From positions 1 through 12,008 of the forward strand of contig JBFGDZ010000113.1 in assembly GCA_041580375.1 (NCBI GenBank): a stretch of 12,008 nucleotides of DNA. The letters are read 5' to 3'. Positions 6,545-12,008 of this stretch are shown here, one piece after another. The translations under genes and the position numbers were made by a program. The notes beneath the pieces were generated by a model. That model saw only the letters and a list, made by a program, of their open reading frames with translations, did not search any database and was not told the DNA's origin. The DNA comes from JAPUIN01 sp041580375 (GTDB lineage: Bacteria; Acidobacteriota; Polarisedimenticolia; Gp22-AA2). Numbering within the stretch: position 1 is the first letter of the stretch; every line of letters begins with the position of its first letter.

Positions 6545-8315
6545 TCTCCGGACTCCGGACGACGCGTCTCCCCTGCCCGCGGGTCAGTACCACGAACCGG
6601 TTCACCGGTCCCGGATCGAACTCCTCCTCGTAGCCCGCGCGACCGGGCCAGCGGACGACGAGACGCTCCACGCGCTCGTGCGGTCCCAGCCCGAAATGCA
6701 GCCGGCGGTCCCCCTGCGACAGATAGGAGACGGCGGTCCTCGCGTAGCGCACGCGCCGCGCGCCGCCGGCGGTCAGGGTGACGCGCGCGCCGATCGCGTC
6801 GTGATTGGGGGCCGCGCCCCGGAGGTCGATCGTGATCCAGCGGGCCGCGCCGATCCTTTCGTTCCTCAGCACGACCACGGGGCCGTCGTTCTGCGACATG
6901 AGCACGTCCTCGTCCCCGTCGTCGTCGAGGTCGAACGGGACGGCCCCGCGCCCCACGTACACCCCGGCCAGCGCCTCGCCCGCCTCGAGGACGCGCTCGA
7001 AGCGGCCGTCCTTGAGGTTCCGGTACAGATGGACCGGCTGCTCGAACGTGATGGTGTCGCTGTAGAGGGCGATGTTGTCGATGATGTGGCCGTTGGCGAC
7101 GAAGAGATCGAGCCACCCGTCGTCGTCGGGATCGAAGAAGAACGTTCCGAATCCTAGGGTGAGGAGCGACGCGGCTCCGAGCCCCGAAACGAACGTCCGG
7201 TCCGAGAAGAAGCCTCCGCCGTCGTTGTGGTAGAGCTCGTTCGTCTCCTCCGCCAGGTTCGTGACGAACAGGTCAAGGCGCCCGTCCCGATCGTAGTCGG
7301 CCATGTCGGTGCCCATGCCCGCCTGCGGCAGACCGTCCTCGGAGAAGGCCACGCCCGCGATCTGGCCGACCTCCTCGAAGGTGCCGTCGCCGCGGTTGCG
7401 CCAGAGGAAGTTGGGCGTGTCATCGTTGGCCACGTACAGATCCTCGTCCCCGTCGTCGTCGTAGTCTCCCCAGACGACGCCGAGCCCCTTGCCGGTGCGA
7501 TCGATCACCCCCGCGCTCCGCGAGACGTCCTCGAACGTCCCGTCGCCGCGGTTCCTGAACAGTCGATCCGGCTGGCTCTCGTAGTTGCGCGGATGGCAGA
7601 CGGTCCGGTAGCCGGGACGATTCTCGCCGCAGTAGAGGTTGTCCTCCAGCCGGAAATCGACGTAATTGGCGACGTAGAGATCGAGGAACCCGTCCCCGTC
7701 GTAGTCGGCGAACCCGGCGCTCGTGCTCCACAGCGGATCGTCGACGCCGGCCCGGCGGCCGATCTCGGTGAAGGTCCCGTCGCCCTCGTTGCGATACAGG
7801 ACGTTGGGCCCGTAGTAGGTCACGTAGAGATCGCGGTCCCGGTCCCCGTCGATGTCGGCCGCCGAGCACCCGAAACCGTAACGGCGGGGACCGCCCACGC
7901 CGGCGCGCTCCGTGACCTCCTCGAACCGGCCGCCGCCCAGATTGCGGTAGAGGGCCGATCGCGGCTCCGACTCCGTCTCGAATCCCGGCAGGACGCCGCT
8001 CTGCACCAGGTAGACGTCCTGAAGCCCGTCGCCGTCGAAATCGAAGACGCAGAGGCCGCTGCCGAGCGTCTCCTGCATGAACTTCTGCCCGGTGGCCCCG
8101 TTCACGTGGCGGAAGGAGAACCCCGCCTTCTCCGCGATCGACTCGAAGCGGGCGAAGCCGCGGGTCTCCCCGTTGGACGGCGCGGGCACGACGGGCGCGG
8201 ACACTGCGGGGCGTCCCGCCGCGGGGGGATCGCCGTTCCCCGGAGCTCGATCGCAGGCGGCCGGGGCCCCACCGAGGAGCAGAACGCCGGCCAGGAGGAG
8301 ACGCCACCCTCTCAC
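6516..8315 (-). CDS. CRTAC1-family protein (FG-GAP/VCBS repeats plus ASPIC/UnbV domain), predicted lipoprotein
   Basis: A 599-residue exported protein predicted to fold as an integrin-like FG-GAP beta-propeller. Seven calcium-loop motifs of DxDxDGxxD type start at D92, D154, D204, D284, D340, D395 and D462, each followed by a DLYVAN- or DLFV-like strand and usually by LYRN.GDGTFE. An ASPIC/UnbV domain follows (about 507-577: IGARVTLTAGG, SYLSQGDRRLHFGLG, VERLVVRWPG). C229 and C240 match a Cys pair usual in bacterial CRTAC1 proteins. The first 21 residues are a hydrophobic leader ending APAAC, a weak lipobox with Cys21. The start is GTG (8313-8315), overlapping the TPR gene stop as GTGA, so translation is probably coupled. 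The 3' end overlaps the convergent protease-like gene by 29 bp. The likely role is ligand or protein binding on the cell surface; the function of bacterial CRTAC1 proteins is not established. Confidence 0.9.
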   Translation of the reverse strand: MRGWRLLLAGVLLLGGAPAACDRAPGNGDPPAAGRPAVSAPVVPAPSNGETRGFARFESIAEKAGFSFRHVNGATGQKFMQETLGSGLCVFDFDGDGLQDVYLVQSGVLPGFETESEPRSALYRNLGGGRFEEVTERAGVGGPRRYGFGCSAADIDGDRDRDLYVTYYGPNVLYRNEGDGTFTEIGRRAGVDDPLWSTSAGFADYDGDGFLDLYVANYVDFRLEDNLYCGENRPGYRTVCHPRNYESQPDRLFRNRGDGTFEDVSRSAGVIDRTGKGLGVVWGDYDDDGDEDLYVANDDTPNFLWRNRGDGTFEEVGQIAGVAFSEDGLPQAGMGTDMADYDRDGRLDLFVTNLAEETNELYHNDGGGFFSDRTFVSGLGAASLLTLGFGTFFFDPDDDGWLDLFVANGHIIDNIALYSDTITFEQPVHLYRNLKDGRFERVLEAGEALAGVYVGRGAVPFDLDDDGDEDVLMSQNDGPVVVLRNERIGAARWITIDLRGAAPNHDAIGARVTLTAGGARRVRYARTAVSYLSQGDRRLHFGLGPHERVERLVVRWPGRAGYEEEFDPGPVNRFVVLTRGQGRRVVRSPEISDAAGSGR

Positions 8316-9541
8316 GGCTCGGTTCCGGGCGCGCCGGGCGCCAGCTCCATCGCCGATCCCTGCGCGCGGGATCGCAGCCTCTGGAACGTCTCCATCTCCT
8401 CCCGGAAGCGCGCCATGTCGCCGCGCGCCCGGTGGACGCCCGCGAGGAAGTAGTGCGGCTCGGGGAAATCGGGATTGATCTCGATCGCCCTGCGCAACGA
8501 GGCGATGGCGTCGTCCAGGCGGTTCTCCATCGCCTCGATGCGGCCGAGCTCCATGTACGCCCGCTCGTTGCGCGGATCCAGGTTCAGGCTCCTCCGCAGG
8601 GCCGCCCGCGCGCGCTCGTGGTCGCCCAGCGCCAGGTGGGTGGATCCGAGGTAGAGATGCACCTGTGGATCCTCCGGATCCTCGAGGGCGATCGCCTGCA
8701 GCTCTTTCAGAGCGCGGGCGTAATCCTCCCGGTTGAACGCCTCGACGGCCGCCTGGCGGCGCCCGCGCACCCGCTCCTCCACGTGCAGGCGCGCCAGGGC
8801 CCTGCCGTGCTCGCGCCGGATCCCGGCGGCCGCCTCGCGATTGCCGAGCCGCTCCTCGACCGTCGCCAGCCGGCTCAGCGCGCCGATGTGCCCGCGCTGG
8901 CGATCGAGCGCCGCGCGCAGCGCATCGCGCGCCTCCTGCAGCCTGCCCTGATGCTGCAGCGCGAGCCCCAGCGCGTAGTGCGCCTCCGCGTCATCGGGCG
9001 CCAGGTCGATGGCGCTGCGGGCGGCGGCCTCGGCGCCCTCGTCCGCCCGCCGCGCGAGAAGGAGGGCCCTGCGCGACGCCAGGCCCGGGTGTCCTTGATG
9101 GCGCAGGAGTCCCGCCTCCACCTCGCGCAGGGCGGCGTCCAGATCGCCCGCCGAGGTGAGCACGTCGACGAGACCGAGCCAGGCCGTCGCGGAGCCGGGG
9201 GCGATCGCGATCGCCTCGCGGTAGCGCGCCTCGCCCTGCTGAAACCGGTCGGTCCGTGCGTACACCGTACCCAGCATCTCCAGGATGCGGTGATCGCGCG
9301 GCGAGAGGCGCAGCGCTTCGAGCAGGTGGGGCTCCGCCCCCCTCAGATCGCCGCGGCGGAAGAGATCGATCCCCTCGCGCAGCGACGCGTCCGCGGACGC
9401 GCGGTGGTCGCCGCCCTCGGCATCGCCCTCCCCGCGCCCGCCGGCGCTCTCCTCGATCCCGGTGGCGCACGAGCCCAGCACGGCGAGGAGCAGCAGGACG
9501 GCGGCGGACGCGGCGGTCTCGTGTTTCGAGACGATGAGCAT
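8312..9541 (-). CDS. TPR-repeat lipoprotein
   Basis: A 409-residue tetratricopeptide-repeat protein. The N-terminus has a hydrophobic leader and a good lipobox, L22-G23-S24-C25, so it is probably a membrane-anchored lipoprotein facing the periplasm or surface. After a Gly/Glu-rich linker (about 26-48), roughly nine TPR units fill residues 51-393. The clearest are 83-116, 185-218, 292-325 and 326-359, with family spellings such as AHYALGLALQHQGRLQEARDAL (from 187) and AYMELGRIEAMENRLDDAI (328-346). Residues 241-270 are a charged helical break between two TPR blocks. TPR superhelices bind peptides or partner proteins; no enzymatic motif is present. The gene is first in a two-gene operon and its TGA stop overlaps the GTG of the CRTAC1 gene, which suggests a joint role. 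The ATG at 9539-9541 lies directly after an extended -10 element, suggesting a leaderless mRNA. The fold is certain; the function is unknown. Confidence 0.88.
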   Translation of the reverse strand: MLIVSKHETAASAAVLLLLAVLGSCATGIEESAGGRGEGDAEGGDHRASADASLREGIDLFRRGDLRGAEPHLLEALRLSPRDHRILEMLGTVYARTDRFQQGEARYREAIAIAPGSATAWLGLVDVLTSAGDLDAALREVEAGLLRHQGHPGLASRRALLLARRADEGAEAAARSAIDLAPDDAEAHYALGLALQHQGRLQEARDALRAALDRQRGHIGALSRLATVEERLGNREAAAGIRREHGRALARLHVEERVRGRRQAAVEAFNREDYARALKELQAIALEDPEDPQVHLYLGSTHLALGDHERARAALRRSLNLDPRNERAYMELGRIEAMENRLDDAIASLRRAIEINPDFPEPHYFLAGVHRARGDMARFREEMETFQRLRSRAQGSAMELAPGAPGTEP

Positions 9542-9549
9542 CGATTCAT

Positions 9550-9558
9550 TTTATACCA
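9550..9558 (-). promoter_or_regulatory. Extended -10 promoter of the TPR-CRTAC1 operon
   Basis: On the minus strand this reads TGG-TATAAA, matching the extended -10 pattern TGnTATAAT, with no good -35. The predicted start of transcription falls within a few bases of the ATG at 9539-9541, so the TPR mRNA would be essentially leaderless; no Shine-Dalgarno precedes that ATG. Confidence 0.5.
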
Positions 9559-9571
9559 GTGGAAATTTCGC

Positions 9572-9577
9572 TATACT
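9572..9577 (+). promoter_or_regulatory. argS: Candidate -10 element of argS
   Basis: TATACT on the plus strand, about 22 nt before the TTG start, would give a leader of some 15 nt that contains the Shine-Dalgarno. The -35 region is T-rich but poor. It lies within the same 57-bp spacer as the leftward TPR promoter. Confidence 0.45.
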
Positions 9578-9587
9578 TCGCCTCCCT

Positions 9588-9594
9588 GGAGGGG
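9588..9594 (+). promoter_or_regulatory. argS: Shine-Dalgarno that decides the argS TTG start
   Basis: GGAGGGG lies before the TTG at 9599-9601; the GGAGG core ends 6 nt upstream of it. The preceding CCTCC (9581-9585) is the exact complement of the GGAGG core (9588-9592), so a small hairpin could partly hide the site. Confidence 0.75.
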
Positions 9595-9598
9595 CAGT

Positions 9599-11557
9599 TT
9601 GCAGCGGATCAAAGCGGAGATCGAGGGCGCAGTCCGGACGCTTCTCCTCGAGAAGTACGGGCACTCGCCCGAGCGCATCGTCGTGGAGTATCCGCCGAAC
9701 CCCTCGCTCGGTGATCTCGCCTGCCCCGTCGCGTTCGAGCTGGCCCGCACCCTCAGGCAGCCTCCGCGCTCCATCGCGCGGGACCTCGCGGCCGCTCTCT
9801 CGCCGCCCCGGGGCGTCGCCCGCGTGGAGGCGGGCGGGGCGGGCTATCTGAACATCTTTCTGGATCGCCCCTCGGCCGTGCGCGAGCTGGCGCGCGAGAT
9901 CGACTCGCCAACGGGGGCGCCGGAGGGCGCCGGTGACAAGATCATCGTCGAGCACACCAACATCAACCCGAACAAGGCCGCCCACATCGGCCACCTGCGC
10001 AACGCGGTGCTCGGGGACAGTCTCGCCCGCGCGCTGCGCCTCCTCGGCCGCCGCGTCGAGGTGCAGAACTACATCGACGACACCGGCGTCCAGGTGGCCG
10101 ATCTCCTGATCGGGTTCCGGGAGATCCGCCGCGAGGGTCTCGAGCAGGTGCGCGCGATCGAGGGCCGTTTCGATCACGTGTGCTGGGATCTCTACGCGCG
10201 CGTGACCGAGATGTACGGGAATGATCCGAAGACCCGGGACCTGCGGCCGGCGATGCTGAAACTCCTCGAGGAGGGGGGCAACGAGCTGGCCGAACTCGGG
10301 GCGCACGTGACGCGGCGGATCGTCAACTGTCATCTGGACACGATGGCGCGCATCGGCGTGCGCTACGACCTGCTCCCCTGGGAGAGCGACATCCTCGGCC
10401 ACCGGTTCTGGGACGCGGCGTTCACGCTCCTCCGGGAGAAGGGGGCCATCACCCGGGTCGAGGCGGGCGAGCGCGCCGGCTGCTGGGTGATGGCGCTCGA
10501 AGGCCCCGGTTTCGAAAACCTGAAGGAGGGGGAGAAGATCATCGTCCGGAGCAACGGCACGGTCACCTACGTCGGAAAGGACATCGCCTACCAGATGTGG
10601 AAGTTCGGCCTCCTCCCGGCCGATTTCCGCTACCGTCCATTCCGCGAGGAGGCCGACGGGCACCGGGTCTGGTCGACGACCCGGGCGCCGGGCGAGGCCG
10701 ACCACCCGGCGTTCGGGCGGGGGACGACGGTCTACAACGTCATCGACGTGCGACAGGCCTACCTGCAGGCGATCGTGGCGGAGGGGCTGCGCGCGCTGGG
10801 GCACTCCGGCAGCGCCGATCGCTCGATCCACTTCGCGTACGAGATGGTCGCGCTCACATCGCGCAGTGCGGCGCGGCTGGGCGCCGGGGGGACGGAGGAC
10901 GCAGGCGATCGGGGGGCGGTCGAGATGTCCGGCCGGAAGGGGCTCGGGGTGAAGGCCGACGACCTGCTGGACGCGCTCGAAACGCAGGCCGAGCGCGAGG
11001 TGCGGGCCCGCAATCCGGACCTCGACGACGCCGAGACGACCCGCCTGGCCCGCGCGATCGCCGTCGGGGCTCTGCGCTACTTCATGATCAAGTACGCACG
11101 CACGACCCTCCTGGTGTTCGATTTCGACGACGCCCTCTCCTTCGAGGGCGAATCCGGCCCGTACCTTCAATACTCCGTCGTGCGCTCCGCCGGGATCTTC
11201 GCGAAGATGGCCGCATCCGGCGGACCGGACGAAGCGCGGGCAACGCACTGGGCGATGGAGGGCGCATTCGACCTGCCTCCGGGCGAGGCCGCGGAGGAGC
11301 ACTGGTTCCTGTTCATGCAGATGGCGCGGTTCCGGGAGACGGTCGCGCAGGCGGTCGACTCGCTCGAATTGTCGCAGATCGCCAAGTACGCCTTCACCCT
11401 GGCGCAGAGCTTCAACACCTTCTATCACAAGTACCCGGTGATGAAGGAGACGGACGAGCGCTGGAAGCGGGCCCGCGTCGTTCTGACCCGCCTGTTTCGA
11501 GCGCAGATGACGCGCGCCCTCGACGTCATGGGGATCCCCGTCCCCTCGCGCATGTGA
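9599..11557 (+). CDS. argS: Arginyl-tRNA synthetase (class I)
   Basis: Cytoplasmic ArgRS, which attaches arginine to tRNA-Arg using ATP. The product is 652 residues, somewhat longer than the roughly 550-600 usual in bacteria, and looks complete. Parts in order: N-terminal ArgRS tRNA-recognition domain (about 1-90, with PPNPSLGDLACPVAFELAR at 32-50); Rossmann catalytic core with HIGH at 129-132 (NPNKAAHIGHLRNAVLGDSL) and NYIDDTGVQVADLL (157-170); GTVTYVGKDIAYQMWKFG (320-337); KMSKS-equivalent MSGRKG at 443-448 followed by VKADDLLD; and a C-terminal DALR anticodon-binding domain (about 525-652, from YLQYSVVRSAGIFAKM to ALDVMGIPVPSRM). It carries a KMSKS-type loop, unlike E. coli ArgRS, which lacks the canonical motif. 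The TTG start at 9599 is chosen for its well-placed Shine-Dalgarno; the frame remains open far upstream, but that overlaps the divergent TPR gene. The gene downstream begins 94 bp later and has its own likely promoter. Confidence 0.96.
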   Translation: MQRIKAEIEGAVRTLLLEKYGHSPERIVVEYPPNPSLGDLACPVAFELARTLRQPPRSIARDLAAALSPPRGVARVEAGGAGYLNIFLDRPSAVRELAREIDSPTGAPEGAGDKIIVEHTNINPNKAAHIGHLRNAVLGDSLARALRLLGRRVEVQNYIDDTGVQVADLLIGFREIRREGLEQVRAIEGRFDHVCWDLYARVTEMYGNDPKTRDLRPAMLKLLEEGGNELAELGAHVTRRIVNCHLDTMARIGVRYDLLPWESDILGHRFWDAAFTLLREKGAITRVEAGERAGCWVMALEGPGFENLKEGEKIIVRSNGTVTYVGKDIAYQMWKFGLLPADFRYRPFREEADGHRVWSTTRAPGEADHPAFGRGTTVYNVIDVRQAYLQAIVAEGLRALGHSGSADRSIHFAYEMVALTSRSAARLGAGGTEDAGDRGAVEMSGRKGLGVKADDLLDALETQAEREVRARNPDLDDAETTRLARAIAVGALRYFMIKYARTTLLVFDFDDALSFEGESGPYLQYSVVRSAGIFAKMAASGGPDEARATHWAMEGAFDLPPGEAAEEHWFLFMQMARFRETVAQAVDSLELSQIAKYAFTLAQSFNTFYHKYPVMKETDERWKRARVVLTRLFRAQMTRALDVMGIPVPSRM

Positions 11558-11574
11558 GACCCTCACGGCGCGGC

Positions 11575-11597
11575 CCGGACGGCCGGAAGGCCGCCGG
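11575..11597 (+). terminator. Hairpin after argS, possible terminator without a U-tract
   Basis: CCGG-A-CGGCC-GGAA-GGCCG-CCGG folds into a 9-bp stem with one bulged A and a GNRA-type GGAA loop, 17 nt after the argS stop codon. No run of T follows, so it is not a classical intrinsic terminator. It may act as a pause site or an mRNA 3'-end stabiliser. Confidence 0.45.
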
Positions 11598-11603
11598 ACC
11601 CTG

Positions 11604-11612
11604 TGCTATGAT
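11604..11612 (+). promoter_or_regulatory. Extended -10 promoter of the S55-domain gene
   Basis: TGC-TATGAT matches the extended -10 pattern TGnTATAAT. No -35 is evident. The predicted transcript would start near 11619, about 33 nt before the ATG at 11652, so this gene is probably transcribed separately from argS. Confidence 0.5.
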
Positions 11613-11651
11613 CGATCGGTTGGAACAGGCAGCGAGGGAACCCCGGAGCAC

Positions 11652-12008
11652 ATGAACGTCCCGAGCCACGCCATGAGGGGAGACTCCCGCAGGAGGCGCG
11701 GCCCGATCACCGCCCTCGTCGCGGCCGCCCTCGCCCTCGCCTCGTTCGTCCCCGCGCCGGCCCAGGAGATCCTTCCCTTCAGCGAGGTGCGGCCCGGCAT
11801 GAAGGGGATCGGACGCACCGTGTTCCAGGACAGCCGCGTGGACGAGTTCCAGGTGGAGGTTCTCGGAACGATGGAGAACGTGGCGCCGGCCCGCAATCTG
11901 ATCCTCGTGCGCCTGTCCGGCGGGCCGCTCGACCGGACCGGGGTGCTGCAGGGCATGAGCGGCAGCCCGGTCTACATTGGCGACCGGCTCGTCGGCGCGG
12001 TCGCCTGC
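11652..12008 (+). CDS. Secreted SpoIVB-type S55 peptidase-domain protein, 3' end outside the window
   Basis: Only the first 119 residues are present and no stop is reached. A basic N-region and a hydrophobic stretch (about 13-38, RRRRGPITALVAAALALASF then VPAPAQ) form a signal peptide. The mature part resembles S55 (SpoIVB-type) domains: EVRPGMKGIGRTVFQ (45-59), EFQVEVLGTMENV (65-77), LILVRLSGGPLDRTGVLQGM (83-102), and GMSGSPVYIGDRLVGAVA (101-118). S103 in GMSGSP sits where the nucleophile of GDSGGP-type serine peptidases lies. In Bacillus SpoIVB is a sporulation signalling protease; nothing here suggests sporulation, so the role is unknown. No His occurs between the signal peptide and S103, so the rest of any catalytic triad must lie beyond the window. 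I use the ATG at 11652, with GGAG (11645-11648) rather close to it; the ATG at 11673 is an alternative that keeps the signal peptide. Confidence 0.82.
   Translation, partial: MNVPSHAMRGDSRRRRGPITALVAAALALASFVPAPAQEILPFSEVRPGMKGIGRTVFQDSRVDEFQVEVLGTMENVAPARNLILVRLSGGPLDRTGVLQGMSGSPVYIGDRLVGAVAC

Noticed and set aside
5014..6633. Plus-strand 539-codon frame overlapping the protease-like gene
   Set aside because: Extremely Arg/Pro/Gly-rich composition is typical of a wrong frame; no motifs are seen.
8432..9598. Upstream continuation of the argS frame (1041-residue reading)
   Set aside because: It overlaps the whole TPR gene on the other strand; the Shine-Dalgarno and the ArgRS N-terminal domain put the start at 9599.
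9551..11566. Minus-strand open frame of 671 codons opposite argS
   Set aside because: Antisense shadow of a complete, recognisable ArgRS.

Overview
The window is a G+C-rich stretch (about two thirds or more G+C by eye) from a Gram-negative bacterium. I infer an Acidobacteriota-like lineage. The reasons are an Oar-type TonB-dependent receptor with an N-terminal carboxypeptidase-regulatory-like domain, a CRTAC1/ASPIC-UnbV protein coupled to a TPR lipoprotein, and a secreted protein with a SpoIVB-type S55 domain in a genome fragment with no other sporulation genes. This placement rests on gene content only and was not tested with a phylogeny.

Layout, left to right. (1) Minus strand, 963-79: a ten-helix EamA/DMT permease, starting 4 nt after the stop of (2), so probably co-transcribed with it. 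(2) Minus strand, 4597-968: a 1209-residue TonB-dependent receptor carrying an unusual array of EF-hand-like calcium loops. (3) A 183-bp divergent control region with a near-consensus promoter for the rightward gene. (4) Plus strand, 4781-6544: a secreted MXAN_6640-like putative metalloprotease whose HExxH motif reads HQAAH. (5) Minus strand: a two-gene operon of a TPR lipoprotein (9541-8312) followed by a CRTAC1-family FG-GAP/ASPIC-UnbV protein (8315-6516), joined by a GTGA stop/start overlap. (6) A 57-bp divergent spacer with back-to-back promoters. (7) Plus strand, 9599-11557: complete argS with a TTG start. (8) Plus strand, 11652 to the window edge: the N-terminal 119 residues of a SpoIVB/S55-domain protein.

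Most products act at or beyond the envelope: receptor and inner-membrane permease, exported protease-like protein, and two predicted lipoproteins. Only ArgRS is clearly cytoplasmic housekeeping. Asp-rich calcium-type loops recur in three neighbouring exported proteins. I see no phage, IS, CRISPR, tRNA or rRNA, and no gap over 300 bases. Nothing here amounts to a clearly new multi-gene system. The points most worth a second look are the calcium-loop array inside the receptor, the Glu-to-Gln change in the protease-like protein, and the dyad-bearing promoter between those two genes.
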